Shown: positions 1 through 11,976, counted from the stretch's first letter. The stretch is DNA of 64,000 bases from Melieria omissa (GCA_963971225.1 OZ020267.1:125387568-125451567), one strand, 5' to 3'. Numbers and translations are program-made. The notes: generated from the sequence alone by a model not told the origin.

Positions 1-1183
1 GGTCCGTATTGCAAGGCTTTGGTGCACAATTTTTGCAACGTTGTTATGACGCGTCAAGTATTCAGTGGCCGCTAACATTACACATGCTCCAGTGATATGT
101 TGTATCGTTTCCGGTTGTTGTTGGCATTTCCGGCATTTGTCGTTGTTAATGTCAGCGCGTGCAATATATTTTAGGTAATTTCTGGTTGCAATAACCTGGT
201 CCTGGATCGCGAGCATGAGTCCTTCAGTTTCCGCATAAATGCCCGCTTGTTTGAGCCACAGATTTGAGGCAGGGGCGTCGATATCAGCTTGACTTAAGGC
301 ATGTGGATGTTTGCCATGCAACGATTTCATCTTCCATTCTTCCAATAACTTGTCAATGCGCATGATGTCTGTTGCTTCGTCTTGGGGCGTCGCATTTTTT
401 AGGTTAAGTGGCGTATATTTGTCATCGGCTTTGCATACCGCTATGTGTAATGCAGTGTCCTGTTGTAGAAAGTATCGGCGCAAGCTAGAGATTTGCTTTT
501 TGCAAAGATGCTGAATGTCTATTAATCCACGGCCTCCTAAGCTTCTGGGTAGGTTTATTCGCTCGATTGCTGACTTTGGGTGATGTGCTCCATACTTTGT
601 AAGCAAAGTGAGCGTCGCTCTCTTAACGCTTTCCAATTCCGTGTCGGACCATTTCAATATACCGAACGTATATGTTAGCACCGGAACAGCATACGTGTTT
701 ATTGCTTTGAACAAGTTTTTCCCGTTAAGGCACGATTTTAAGAGAGCCTTGGTTCTGTGCAGGAAGGAGTCCGTAACATTTCGTATCATAGTATTATGAT
801 GGATTCTCCTTGTTTGCATGATGCCTAAATATTTGTAGGCATCATCGTCATCCATTGCATTTATAGTTTCGTTACTTGTTAACGGAAACTCTCGCAGGAC
901 AACTTTTCCGCTTTCAACACTAAACCGTTTGCATTTGTCCAGTCCAAATGACATACATATGTCTCGTGAAAAATCTTCTGTAATTTGAAGCAGTTCATTT
1001 ATGTGACGTTCAGATCCTGCGTACAATTTTATGTCATCCATATAAAGGAGGTGTGTGATTTTGTAAGAATCAGCACTTTTCACATTAAACCCGAGTTTAG
1101 TTGCATTAAGAAGAGAGGAGAGCGGATTAAGCGCAAGACAGAACCATAAGGGACTTAGGCTATCCCCTTGCAGGATGCCTCTT
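1..1183 (-). mobile_element. R2-like non-LTR retrotransposon, RT to zinc-motif fragment (partial)
   Basis: The minus strand is one uninterrupted reading frame from about 1182 to the window edge, roughly 390 codons without a stop. It starts inside the reverse transcriptase palm: the GILQGDSLSP block lies at 1150-1179 and the catalytic YMDD at 1033-1044. It continues through the thumb (YKYLG-type motif, LGGRGL) into a CCHC zinc motif, with CRKC at 124-135 and the H...C pair at 82-99. This RT-then-CCHC order, with ETIQHI between the pairs, is the arrangement in R2-type elements that carry a C-terminal restriction-like endonuclease; that clade assignment is my inference. The N-terminal half is missing: homology stops abruptly at a TTTTA array. 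The intact frame suggests a recent insertion. The 3' end lies left of the window. Confidence 0.85.
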
Positions 1184-1257
1184 ATTTTATTTTATTTTAT
1201 TTTATTTTATTTTATTTTAGTTTATTTTATTTTAATTTAATTTATTTTATTTTACTT
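1184..1257. repeat. TTTTA pentanucleotide microsatellite
   Basis: About fourteen units of TTTTA with a few substitutions (TTTAA, TTTAG, TTTAC). It directly abuts the 5' truncation point of the non-LTR retrotransposon. It is the shortest of three arrays of the same unit in the window. Confidence 0.95.
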
Positions 1258-3247
1258 ATGTTGAAACGTACTTTTATGACTGTCTTAATTTCTGCTTAAC
1301 TTCCTTTATGCATGGTCACCTTAGCCATTTATGGTAGCGAGTTTTTAACAGCTCTTGAGTGCACCAACCCGAGGCGATCATTGATTTACGACCTTTTCGC
1401 TTGCTCATTTTGCATACGTGGCAGCCTTGACAGTCGAAAATGGTCGACAACAACAACAACAAAAAAACCAACTCAACACTGGAATTTTTTGCGCTTACTT
1501 AGCGTGCTTTGGCAAGCGATAAGTACGTAATGCGGCGGAGTGAACTTCGGAGCGACATTGGCAGCGTTTTGGATAACCCGACAGCTGGACACAGTGGGCG
1601 GTGCAAATAATTAAGAACCTAATCCCGCCGTAATCCGTTAATTGCTGCGACAACGGTGCATTAGTTCGGCGATAGGTTCGTGGCTTGAACGGCTAATGCC
1701 GTTGCTGTTGGCATAACGAACCGGCTTACAACGAGCGACAACGACAACGGTGACAGGAAAAACTTGGCATAAAAACTTTGAACAAAAAATGCAACAACAA
1801 AAAGTGTTGTGTAGTGTAGTGGTGTTGCAGCAAATGAATTGCAACAAACATTGTCGTATAAATACCAAAGTACACAGAGCCATTCGCTGGCGGTGCTCTT
1901 AAAAGCTTTGCATAAAGAATCAAGCAGTCACCATGCGCGGCGTTAGAACGCAATGCAAATATGGCGACGGACAGGGGAGCGGTGGGGCTGGCAGCTGCAA
2001 CTAAAATGGCAAAAGCGCTGGCAGCGAAACAACCTGTGGCTATAGCAACGCAACAACAGCAACAACAATTGAGCAAAACAATTGAGCTCACGCGCCGACA
2101 CAGCTGAGCGACAGCGGTCGGCAGCAACTGTTGTTGCATTGTCCACCTCTCGGCGCAGTGTTAGCAGTAAAAAGGTAAAAGCCATAACCCTGCGGCAGCA
2201 GCAAGAAAGTCGCGAAAAAGAGTCCAAAAAAACAACAAACAATAATACAGAAAGGCGAAACGGCGGCAGCGAAAGCAGACAACAAAAACAGTACGGCGGC
2301 ATAACAAGATGACTTAATGCACGGCTTGTGTTCATGGCGGAAAATGCAAAAAATCAAAAAGCAACAAAACAGCATAACAACAACAATAATAACAGTGACA
2401 ATAGCGATAGCAGCAAAGCGCAGCCGAGCACAATGCGTCCGCCGCCAACAAAGACGAATCTCGTGCGCCGTGGATCACACGAAGTGGGCTCATAACGTTG
2501 CGTTGAGTTCAATTCCGCTTCGTTTCGTCGACTCCGCTCAGCGCCCAAACAACGGCACAGAGTGTAACAAACGTTAAATTAAATTTTTTTTTTGCTGCCT
2601 TGGGCCAAAAACGTTATTTCTGCATATGGCGCGGGAGTGGGAGGCGGCGCGAAATGCCAGAGACAAATGTGAAGAATTGTCTGTATGTGTATGTGAGTGT
2701 ATGTGACTGCGTTTCGTGAGCCATGTGTGTTGCCGGCAGTGCATTGCGCGCATAATGGTCTGCGTGCAATCGTATTGAGAAGCTGCTACAACAACAACAG
2801 AACGCAAAAAACATCAGAATCAGAAAAAACACTGCGCCAACGACGAGCGCAGCGTAGAAATGAAAGCGAACAAAGCAAAATTGGAGACAAGCATTGGATG
2901 GGCGCTGGTGAAATGCTTCCTGTTAGATTGTTAGATAGTGAAGTGTTGCCTTTAAGGTGCATGAAAATAAGGAAAATTCACTCGAAATGTTTATAATCCT
3001 TATGAAGCGCAAAGAGCATTTGGCAGCATTCATAAACATTGGGGAACTAAATTTCTGTAAATATATTAAAATCATAGTTAATTAATTGCTTAAAGGTTTA
3101 TAAGGTTTCTAGTTTTATTTTTTCTGGCTTAAGTTATGTTTGAACCAGAAATATTTTTAAAGTTGTTCGGTTTAGTTGTCGTAAGAATTTTTTTATATTG
3201 CGTCAAGTTACTTTGTTCCGTTTTGATGTGACCGAAAATGCATTTAA
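1258..3247. other. No gene recognised; CAA/CAG-rich unique-looking DNA
   Basis: Relatively GC-rich sequence with scattered CAA and CAG runs (for example 2040-2080 and 2370-2400). These runs produce several overlapping open frames in both directions with low-complexity Q, N, C or L composition. None has a recognisable domain, a consistent coding pattern or splice structure. From about 3000 it becomes plain AT-rich DNA. Confidence 0.6.
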
Positions 3248-4078
3248 AGGGTTTTCCAACAAGAGGTGTTTTTTTGTATTCAAAGAAAAATGCAATTTTT
3301 TGAGATAAATGATCGGATGTTTATTTCATTATAAAGAGGAAGGTATGCCGTTAATAATGAAAAACAACATCAGCCAAATGGCCACCACGACCACGCTTAC
3401 AGGACCATATCCTTTACATGAAATTTCCCATAACCAAATCGCAAAGTGGCTCACGAATTCTATCTTTGAGGTCTTGAATCGACGCTGGGGTGTTGTGATC
3501 ACCTCTTCCAGAGATAACACGGTCCGGAAACTTATCCCGTAATAGAGCAATGGTTTCGTTGCTTGTGTGGCACGTAGCGCCGTCTTGTTGAAAGTAAACG
3601 TTGTCCAGATCAATACCATCCAACTCCGACCATAAAAAATCATTAATCATCTCTTTATAGCGCAATCCATTCACCGTTACTGTTGATCCAACCTCATTTT
3701 CGAAAAAGTAAGGTCCAATGACCCCGCCGGACCATAAACCGCACCAAACAACAGTCACACGTTGAGGATGAAGAGGCTTCTCAACAATAACTCTTGGGTT
3801 TTCCGAGCCCTAGATGCGACAATTTTACTGTATTGCGGTCCGAGAAGGTGCTTCACGACGACCCAAAAATGCTTTAGTTTTGCGAAATGTGACTGCAAGA
3901 TTTTCACAATTTTTGTAGTGAATTTTAATCATTTCAATGCGTTGTTCAAGCGTGTATCGTTCCATTTTTAGTAATGGCGTAGTTTGTACTTGTCAAATGT
4001 CAAAGAATAAAAGCTTCAAAAGTGACTGCTACCGAAATACCGGGTGATTCAACATAACACCTCTTGTTGGAAAACCCT
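3248..4078 (-). mobile_element. Internally deleted Tc1/mariner-superfamily transposon
   Basis: The two ends are perfect 23-bp inverted repeats, 3248-3270 and 4056-4078, beginning AGGGTTTTCCAACAAGAGG. The 831-bp body carries two pieces of one transposase on the minus strand. The first is an N-terminal piece starting at about 3966 (MERYTLEQRIEMIK..., helix-turn-helix type). The second is a central piece with the second catalytic aspartate in the QQDGAT block. Two deletions remove most of the region between the HTH and the catalytic domain, and the segment that should hold the third acidic residue. A clean TA duplication is not obvious; TA is present at 4078-4079 but the left flank is TTAAA. The element cannot make active transposase but keeps both ends. 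Confidence 0.9.
3414..3966 (-). pseudogene. Tc1/mariner-family transposase remnant (two deletions)
   Basis: Reading from 3966, the frame opens with MERYTLEQR, the usual start of this transposase group, and stops at about 3830 after the ...RRE.PSRTAIQ segment. A second open stretch to 3414 contains VVWCGLWSGGVIGPYFFENE, the QQDGATCH block with its catalytic aspartate, and the LLRDKFPDRVISG segment. The expected WPPRSCDLTPxDxFLWG block, which carries the third catalytic residue, is absent: the frame jumps from ISGRGD to an IQDLKDRIRE C-terminal segment. Family members are around 340 residues, so less than half remains. A homologous fragment that does keep the missing block lies at 22890-23140. 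Confidence 0.85.
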
Positions 4079-4081
4079 ATA

Positions 4082-4205
4082 TTTCAAAACAAAATGGATG
4101 AACAGATTAAACAAAGTATTGTTCATAGCTTGCTAATACTTTTTTCCATTTCTCAGGTAATTTTCGTCGATCTCGTGATAGTTTACTACGCCCACTTGAC
4201 CAAAG
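4082..4205 (-). pseudogene. Mariner 3'-end remnant
   Basis: The reverse complement shows a decayed version of the mariner C-terminus (HEI..LPE.W.KV.AS..QYF), with frameshifts. It resembles the better-placed copy at 4340-4440 but lies outside that element's inverted repeats, so it is a separate truncated mariner, apparently cut by the element ending at 4078. Confidence 0.55.
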
Positions 4206-4296
4206 TGACTCATTTTTAGTTTTGGATGTAGATAATGGTTTTATAAAAATCAGTGCGCAAATTTTCAATACTATGGTATCCTTTTTACATTTCGTA

Positions 4297-5092
4297 TTGG
4301 GAGTGCCAATGGTTCGGACCGTCTTTTTGTATGAAAATGAATGAGAGATTATTCAAAATATTGTCCATCGCTTGTTTCTCCTTTTTCCTATCTCTCAGGA
4401 AATTTTCGTTCATCTCGTCATATTTATTTAAACAAAATGTTCCGTCTTTTGTTCCAAGTTAGGTTAGTTAGAAATTTTCCATTTCTGCAAAAGAAGTAAA
4501 TTGGTGACTTGCCAAATCGTGCTGCACCCCCCGAAACAACCAGTAATCAACAGGAGCAATGTCCGCATAATACGGCGGGTCCGTTAAAATATCACACTTG
4601 AAAGTTTCCAAATATTTGTTTAAGGCTTTTGTGACATGACGCCGAACATAGTCATGCAAAACCATAATTTTGTCATATATTTGCTCACATTCCTACCGGG
4701 TTTTGCGTAAATCACGACTTGAACGAATCACTTGTAGCCTATATCAATCGTCCATAGCTTCCTTTTGGTCTCAACAAATGCGCAGCATGACCTTAGAACC
4801 AACAATTTGCCAGACATGGCGTTATATGTTTTCGTCTTTAGGTAGAAGAAAAGCCTTTTGCCTTTAAATCAGCTATTCGCAAGTGAAAAATCACCAAATG
4901 CTGCTCAGTTAACAGAAAGTTGGACATAATCCATACAGTTAAAAAAGATTTTTTAATAAACTCAAAGCGATGTGAAATGAATATTTTTGACACATGTCTA
5001 ACCTGGAAGCACCGAAGCAGCTGTCACTATGAACCATTCCCAATAGCCGCAGCCACCTTTTGAAAACGGACCGAACTATTTTGTACTCCCAA
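4297..5092 (-). mobile_element. Decayed, internally deleted mariner (DD34D type)
   Basis: Imperfect terminal inverted repeats start TTGGGAGT and share GGTTCGGACCG / AGTTCGGTCCG-type blocks. TA dinucleotides flank the 796-bp element at 4295-4296 and 5093-5094, as expected for mariner. Minus-strand coding pieces include a block resembling KVMLCVWWDQKG at about 4800, then HDYVRRHV...PPYYADIAPVDYWLF at 4665-4468 (second and third catalytic aspartates), then a ...FPERWEK...SDGQYFE-like terminus at 4440-4340. The frame is broken by stops and shifts and the N-terminal half is missing, so it is a pseudogene. Confidence 0.8.
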
Positions 5093-5217
5093 TATTTTGG
5101 TATTGGATATGACGGAGCTTGTGGTCGATCGTCATCTCAGACTTGTTATCCAACAAACTAAAAGGCAACAGCATCTACTATTCTTAAAACTTGAAAACTC
5201 TTGTAAGTATCTAATTT

Positions 5218-6090
5218 TTACTCTAAACTGGGAGGGGGATAGATAAAGGGAAAGGATAGGGAAGGAGAGTTGTGGAAGGGATTAAGGTATTTTACTCTCC
5301 CGAACTTCCTGATTTCATTGAGGAATCTAAGAAACTCTGAGTCAGTTAAAATATGAGCTTCGCTCCATACATCGTTGCCCAAAATGCTCCTCCTGCTTCT
5401 CGAGAACGCTGGACAGTAGCAAAGGTAGTGTTCTGTTGTGTCGACGTCCTCGATACGTGATTTGCATGTAAGTTCATTGATGATTCGCATGTTAGTTTTG
5501 TGTTGGCCACATGCGTTGTGTCTTGAGATCAGTTCGATCATGAGTCGCAGTTCCTTTCTCTTCAGTCGAAAAAGAAAGTCCGCTCTCTCTTTACTCGAAG
5601 AAGATTTGCAGGATTCCACTCCGGTCTATCTGACGTTCATTGCTGGCCCTAGTTCCATTGGTTGCCCTCTGATCCCAGATTGACTAGTTTACCGAGAGCA
5701 CCAGAATGTCCTGGAGCCCATAAGTGGCAGCTGATTGTATCTTGCGATACTTCTTAGCTTTGTCTTACATTCACTTACGATCATTGAGTAGTTTAAAGCA
5801 CAAGTATGATACTTAGGCAAGTTAGATTCATTGCGGTACCACTGCATCTGTTTCTTCTCCTTAGTATTCGATCTAACAGGAAGCAGTTATCAAGCATGTT
5901 GAACTTCGCAAGCGAGATTGATTGTATGGTGAAACCATAAATGTTCCTTGCGATTCCTGCATAGCGCAGGCCAGGTGCATGACAGGTGCAGTGCATGTTC
6001 CTCTTCACATCTAAAGCTTCTACAGAAAACGTGGGCTGAGTAATCTAAGCCGAAACTTCTTGTGTGACCATCAACGTACAATGTCTAGTG
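5218..6090 (-). mobile_element. LINE fragment: RNase H domain and C-terminal zinc motif
   Basis: On the minus strand the sequence begins with FYVDGHT-like residues near 6080 (the YTDGS start of RNase H). It passes an HLWAPGHSG motif near 5715 (usually WVPGHSG) and a GNE-like patch near 5665. It ends in an intact 133-codon frame (5619-5218) containing C...C...TTEHYLCYCPAFSRSR, the usual zinc-type C-terminus of RNase H-bearing LINEs. The RNase H part has stops and frameshifts. The reverse transcriptase is absent, so this is a 5'-truncated dead copy. Confidence 0.75.
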
Positions 6091-7545
6091 AGAACAACCC
6101 AAAGTGTGTTTCTCTTGAGATCCTTTCGAGTTTTCAAGTGTGCCTAGATGATTTTGGACTAGATTCTGTAGGTCGTTGTGGCTACCTGGGCAGTGTTAAG
6201 GAACTAATTGATTCGACTTTCCCTATCATCAATGTTCAGGTACTCACTGGACATTTTTCGAGGGTACTTTTTGGTGCATTGTCCGGTTAATTTCTTTGCT
6301 TTGCAGTTTCCCGGAATATCTCTAACAAGTATTTTTTAGTTTACTTGAAAATGTCATGAAATAATGGATTGCGGAAATTGTTGTTCAAAGAAGTGAAAAA
6401 CGGTCTTTTCGTCAGGTGCTCAACATTATACAGGAACTAACTTATATCATAACATTAAGTATAGAAAAATCAAACAAAACAGACCAAAATATTTGTATTC
6501 ATTTTCCCCTCACACTAAGGACTATCTGAGTTAGAAATGCATTTCTGTTATTTAGAATTTTTAAAACTTTTTGCACCCATTGGCCGCCACGCATTTGATG
6601 CTTTTGCCAACGGTTTCTTATTGCGACAAAAGAAAACCGCAGACGCACGTACAACATTAGCGGCGAACACATCTACCCATGTTTACATATGCAAATATGC
6701 AACCAAACGCACACAAACACATACGCACGCACCCCACAGGCTCACACTCCCATGCGCACTCACACATACACACGCAGGCAATCGCCTATAAAAACACAAA
6801 ACTAAAAAGTGCAACGCAGCTGCAACAGGGGGCAACAAGTTTTAAAAATTTATGGAAAAATAAATGTTATGAAGCTGCCAAAAGGATACGCGCTCCTTTG
6901 GCATGTGTGGGGTTGTTTTTTTTTATTTTTTTTATTGTTGTTGCTGTTGTTGCGCTGCCATAGTGCATTGTACGCCGACGCAAGCAATATCAAAGAAAAA
7001 CATAAACAAATAGGTTGGCAGTTTGTTTTTACGCTTTTGTTGCACTTGCGTAAATTGAAAAATTGTTTAGGTGCGTATGTGTGTGCGAGTGTGTGTGAGT
7101 GAGACGTTTGAAAAAGTGTTATTGCATATGTTTAGATCTATTATTGCCGCTTGCTGCTGTTGTTTATTGTTAGCGTGTACAAACAAAACGAAATGAAATG
7201 AAACTCTTAACGTTTGCACTATGAATATGTGAGGGTTAGAGTGTTTTGTGTGTGTTGGCTAATTGAAGGCATTTTGGTGGTGAACAAATTTTTAGCAACT
7301 AAAAAGAATATTACGAAGGGTTAAAAAGAAGAGTTAGTCGAAAGGTTTAGGAAGGTCTTAGACATCTAATTTCAATGAAAATATCCATTGAGTTCATAGT
7401 ATCCGTAAATTTAAGGAATCCATGAAGCAACAATTTCGCAAAAGTCTAAATAGTTTTGCACAAAATTTAGCTTAAATAAACTTAATTCTAGTTCTGGAGA
7501 TTTAAAGAAAAATTCTGTTAAAAAGATACAGTTTCATAAGTTCTT
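6091..7545. other. No gene recognised; CA-rich and AT-rich DNA
   Basis: Contains a CA-rich stretch around 6670-6780, a CTATAAAAAC box at 6786, GTT/TTG runs near 6930 and otherwise unique-looking sequence. The TATA-like box has no convincing initiator or downstream ORF. No domains or transposon ends were seen. Confidence 0.5.
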
Positions 7546-7880
7546 ATAAAATAAAATAAAATAAAATAAAATAAAATAAAATAAAATAAAATAAAATAAA
7601 ATAAAATAAAATAAAATAAAATAAAATAAAATAAAATAAAACAAAATAAAATAAAATAAAATAAAATAAAATAAAATAAAATAAAATAAAATAAAATAAA
7701 ATAAAATAAAATAAAATAAAATAAAATAAAATAAAATAAAATAAAATAAAATAAAATAAAAAAAAGTAAAAACAAAATATAATAAAATAAATTAAAAACA
7801 AAATAATATAAAATCTAATCAAATCAAAAAAGAAAATAAAATAAAATAAAATAAAATAAAATGAAATAAAATAAAATAAA
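7546..7880. repeat. TAAAA pentanucleotide array, 335 bp
   Basis: An almost perfect TAAAA array runs from 7546 to 7760 (one ACAAAATAAA variant near 7641), followed by a degenerate A-rich section and a second short block at 7831-7880. On the minus strand it reads as TTTTA, the same unit as the arrays at 1184 and 54039. Open frames across it encode only a repeating FYFIL pattern and are artefacts. Confidence 0.97.
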
Positions 7881-10339
7881 GTTCAACGTTGCGTAACCCG
7901 ATTTATACAACGCAAAGCATAGATTACTAAATCCATCTATTGAAAAAATAATAAAGTTATTTTTATTACGCTTTTTATGAATTTTCTTACAGGGGTCTCT
8001 TTGTTTTTTTCAATAAAACTACTGAAAACTAAAATTAAAAAAAAATTGTTTTTTTTTGTTAAAATCAGAAAAACAGTGGAATAAGAAGGCATACTTTCGC
8101 ACACTTTTAATGTGACTTTCAGCTTGAAGATATCATATTTACCAACCAATAAAACCTTTTTCACTCTGACCAATTTTTGATATTTTCAGTAAAAAATTTT
8201 GCTCATTCAACTCTGGCAGTTTAATTTCATGATATTTCTATACACAATTCTTGTGCGCAATTCAATTTCTTAAAATTGTGTATGACGTTGTTTGATAACA
8301 AAAACATGTTATTATGGCGACCGAGACATAATTCTTGCAAGTTGCGAAAGTAATCGCTCATACGCACCGTTGTTCAATTGAGCATTTGGCAGTTCTTTTC
8401 ACCGCAACGAAAGTATGAATTAGAAAAGCGAAACTGTGCAATGCAATAACAGCGGCAAAAGAAAAAGACATACAGTGAGACAGACAAATAGACAGTCAGA
8501 CAGGCAGATAGACAGACAGACAGACAGACAGACAGTTTGTATGGCAAGACAGTTGAACACAATGTGGTGTGCAGACTGCACCAAATTGAGCAGCGCCAAC
8601 AAACAAAATCGAAATGGCAAAATGGCAAAATGGAAAAGTTGGCTGCGCAGCCAGCGATAGCAATTGCTGAAATTGCCAATCGCATTCATGCATTCATAAA
8701 CTTATTGAACAATTTTAATTCAATTTCCCTGGCAATTTATTAAATTATGTTGCATTCAAAAGCGAATTTGTCACGAAAATCGAAAAACCCGCTGCGGCAG
8801 CGTGCAGCTCTCGCTTCAATACGGTCCGACTGGCAACGATGATGCGCTGTGTGCGTGTGTGTGTGTGTGTGTGAGGCAGAAATATGAAAAACTTTAGTAA
8901 ATCCAAACAAAAAGTTGGTCAGTCGAGTGCGAAGCAACAGCACTGCCAACCGAGAGGAATGCAAAGCTATAAGGAAGAAGAAAAGCAGGGGACGCGGCAA
9001 AGAAGCGCAAAAGTGGCTGGAAATTGGATTGCAGCGCTCCAAGCTGAGCTGAGCAGAGCAGAGCTTTGTGCGCGTTTGTGTAATGAATGAGCTGCAGTCG
9101 GACAAACAGATAGCCAACTTGAAAAGCGACCGGCCGAACACTGCCGCTGGCATTTGGTGCGGTTTGCAGTCAATCACTATAAATCGCGCGCTGTCGAATT
9201 GGCCGCCAAATCGCAAACAATTCAATTCCAGTTGCATTTAAATTTATTTAAGTAATCAACCGTGGCCCACATTGCAAACGTGCGAGATTTGGTTTTTTGT
9301 TTTTTACGCACAAGTTTTCGCTGTAATCGCATGAGGACTTTTAAAAGGATTTCGTTTTTGTAGTTGTATTTTGTCAACTTTGAGCTGCTGGCAACGAAAA
9401 TTGCAATACGCACACGTCGTTGGCAAATGAAAACTTGCATCAGCCAATATATAGACAACATTTTTTTTGTTTGCTTGCCACTGTTGCAATGCTGGTATTG
9501 TTTGTTGTTGCAGTTGTCGTTGAAATTACTTCACAACAAAATATGAAATTGAATTTCAATAAATAAAAGCAACAGCCAGTGTTGGCAAGCAGCATTAATA
9601 TTGCACACAAATGCAAACACACACACTCACACATACATACTCGCACACAAACATGGAGACAGACAATAAATAAGAAAAAGCAGGTGTCGTGCAGCGTCGG
9701 GAAATGGGCAAATGGAAAATGAGAAAAGGTGCCACTGTGCACTGTTGCACTGCAACATTGGCGCACACTGCACCGGCTAACACTGGCAGCTTTTGCCAGT
9801 TCAAACGTTCTGCATGTGATGAATGAATTTCCATTTTGCATTCCACAAAAGGTTATTTTCCCCCGTGGCCGCGTGCCGCGCTGCACGCTGCATGGAATGT
9901 GTCAACGGAATCGCAGCACAGTGGCAAAAGAAAATGTGCGCAGCACAAATAAACACAATACAAATGCAATTTTGTAGCCATAAATAGTTGAGATGGGGTG
10001 GAAATCTCTACGGGCGCAGTGCGTTGCGGCACGTAAGGAAAATTTAATATGATTTTCGAGTTATGACACGTAGCAACAGTAATGGCAACAGGCAAAGCAA
10101 CACCGAAGCAGCAGTCGACACACAATCGAGCTGAGGTGCTGCATTAGTGCGAAGCAGTGTGAAACGAAGGAAGATGGCCCTTTCGGGAATGTGCAATTTT
10201 CTTTGTGAGATACATTAATGGAAGTGATAATGGAAGGGCGAGGTCAGTTTCAGTGGGGGTGAGTGTTTAGTATAAAAAATACTGAACAGTTTTGTATTTA
10301 TAAAAGCATGAAATGTACATAAAAACATCTTACAACATA
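7881..10339. other. No gene recognised; microsatellites only
   Basis: Apart from a GACA array and a GT run near 8850-8872, this is unique-looking DNA. Overlapping open frames at 8374-8700 arise from the GACA array, and those at 8740-9240 have no recognisable domain. A CACTATAAATCGCGC box at 9175-9189 is TATA-like, but no initiator at the usual 25-30 bp spacing was found. Confidence 0.45.
8477..8535. repeat. GACA tetranucleotide microsatellite
   Basis: Tandem GACA with interspersed GATA and GTCA variants; the last 25 bp or so are perfect. Confidence 0.95.
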
Positions 10340-10405
10340 CGGGGCGTATGAGTAATTTTTATAAATACGCAAAAGCAGAAACTGTTGCACGGGGCGTATG
10401 AGTAA
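10340..10405 (+). promoter_or_regulatory. Paired CGGGGCGTATGAGTAA motif
   Basis: Two exact copies of CGGGGCGTATGAGTAA lie at 10340-10355 and 10390-10405, exactly 50 bp apart. Each is followed by a conserved ATAAATAC at similar spacing. The same 16-mer recurs at 26933 and partly at 51593. A role as a DNA-binding protein site is an inference from length and GC-rich conservation in AT-rich surroundings. Confidence 0.45.
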
Positions 10406-10495
10406 TATACATAAATACAGGTGGCCTAAACTATTTCTAGTACAGTTATGGATGCAATTAATTTTGTTAACCATTTCAGGTTCTTAAAGGTTGTG

Positions 10496-10745
10496 TAGTG
10501 AAATGTGTTGACAGTTTCAGGTACCTCGGCTGTGTATTGGAGACTGACGGCGGGGTCAAGAAAGACGTCGTTAGCAGGCTGTGTAAAGCTAAGGGTGAGT
10601 TTGGGCGTTCAAAAACAGTTTGGTGGCAGATCCCAAGCACAAGAAGCAGTGAATATTTGCGAATGAGCGTAATCATCTCTGTTGTATGAAATTGAAACAA
10701 GGTTGGTCTCGAATACCATCCAAGTCTCTGTCACCAAGTTTTTGT
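10496..10745 (+). pseudogene. LINE reverse-transcriptase C-terminal fragment
   Basis: The plus-strand frame reads CVDSFRYLGCVLETDGGVKK, then DVVSRLCKAKGEFGR.K.VW, the block just after the RT catalytic palm in several insect LINEs (FRYLG, then R..KA...F..L). It ends near an ETRLV segment. Only about 80 codons survive; neither the YADD block upstream nor the rest downstream is visible. A fragment at 61332 could be the C-terminus of the same kind of element. Confidence 0.7.
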
Positions 10746-11352
10746 GGATCATTATAAGTATGAATCATGATAAAATAGTTTTTTGATTAATGGTTCTTCT
10801 TGTATTATGATTCGTGGTAATTGGAGACTTATGAATACTGTTTCGTTGGTGATGAAAAAATTCACTAAATCATCACATCATACTGCGAATGAATACTGAT
10901 TTACTGACTATGAAAAAGACACATGGATCTAGAAAAATCAAGAAATAAATTTTAAATAGTTATTATTCATGAATTATGAGTAATGGTGACTGGGAATCAT
11001 GAATCAAGATTTATTGAATTTTTTCTACTGTGAAGGAATCATATTTCAATGAAATTTTTCGTTATCAATAACGTAGCAGAAAAAAATCAATAAATCTTGA
11101 TTCATAATAATGATTAATGAGCAATGCAGAAATGAATGGTTGAATCAATCAATCAATCAATGGTTATAAAAAAATTGATACTAGAAAAACGCAATGAAAT
11201 ATTAACTCAATGGAAGAATTCAATGAGTCGTGATTTTTTGCCAAAAGAAAACTTCAATGTAAAACTTCAAAATGTAAAAATTTCATGAAGCTTGACTCAT
11301 TGACATGGCATGATACATAAAATAGTCATTCATTGGTTATAAAGAAATGTAA

Positions 11353-11855
11353 TTAACCCATTAAAACCTGACCCCAGAAGGGCTTGTGCGATTTCCATAA
11401 AATTTTACACAATCTTAGTAATTGACCTAATCAAGAAAAAAAATCAAGCAAATAATTCATACCCCCACCCCCTGAACCAGGAGGGTACGTTGCGCAAACG
11501 CAATTTGGGCCTTAGTCACATACAAAACATAAAATTAAAAAAAAAAATTTTTTTAAAACTTATTTTTAAATAGTTTAGCATTACAAAATGGAGCCCCCAA
11601 AGTGATTTTGATAGGTTTGAAGAATAAGTATTTTTAATTGAATTTCAAAAATTCCCCAAAAAAAACCTTTGACTTTGGATCGAAAAAAAGATATGAATAT
11701 TTAAAAAATTTTGATATTTGAGTTTGGCAGAATCTAAAACGATCAATTCTAATCCAATTCTACAAATTTTCAAGTCTTATATCTTTATGAATTACTTAAT
11801 GTAGCGAAATTCCCAAACGTTGTGCAAACGCAACGCTCAGGGCTTAATGGGTTAA
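11353..11855. mobile_element. TTAA-flanked piggyBac-like MITE (element P1)
   Basis: TTAA at both edges (11353-11356, 11852-11855) with ends CCCATTAA..CCTGA. A hairpin palindrome (GTTGTG, CAAA, CGCAAC) at 11819-11834 is centred 28.5 bp from the right edge. A weak TAAAATTTTA palindrome at 11398-11407 lies about 50 bp from the left edge. An additional copy of the first palindrome, TTGCGCAAACGCAA, is at 11490. No coding capacity. The TTAA target plus CCC/GGG ends indicates the piggyBac superfamily. Confidence 0.75.
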
Positions 11856-11976
11856 TAGCGATTCATGGAAAATGAGGAAATTTAATAAATTATGACTTAT
11901 TGATCACGAAGTTAATGAATCTTTTTCATTAAAATTAATGACGATTTTTTATTGGTAGTCGAAAATCCAATGATTA

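Noticed and set aside
1638..2577. Overlapping frames up to 137 codons in both directions
   Set aside because: CAA/CAG-rich low-complexity DNA removes stops in several frames; no domains, and the frames contradict each other.
7518..7822. Open frames of 85-92 codons with repeating FILFY
   Set aside because: They are translations of the TAAAA/TTTTA array in different frames, not genes; the same applies to 53879-54904.
8374..8743. Frames over the GACA array (QTDRQTDR / CLSVCLSV)
   Set aside because: Simple-repeat translation.
9175..9235. CACTATAAATCGCGC with downstream CCAGTT as a promoter
   Set aside because: The possible initiator is about 47 bp from the TATA box, too far for a standard dipteran promoter, and no gene follows.
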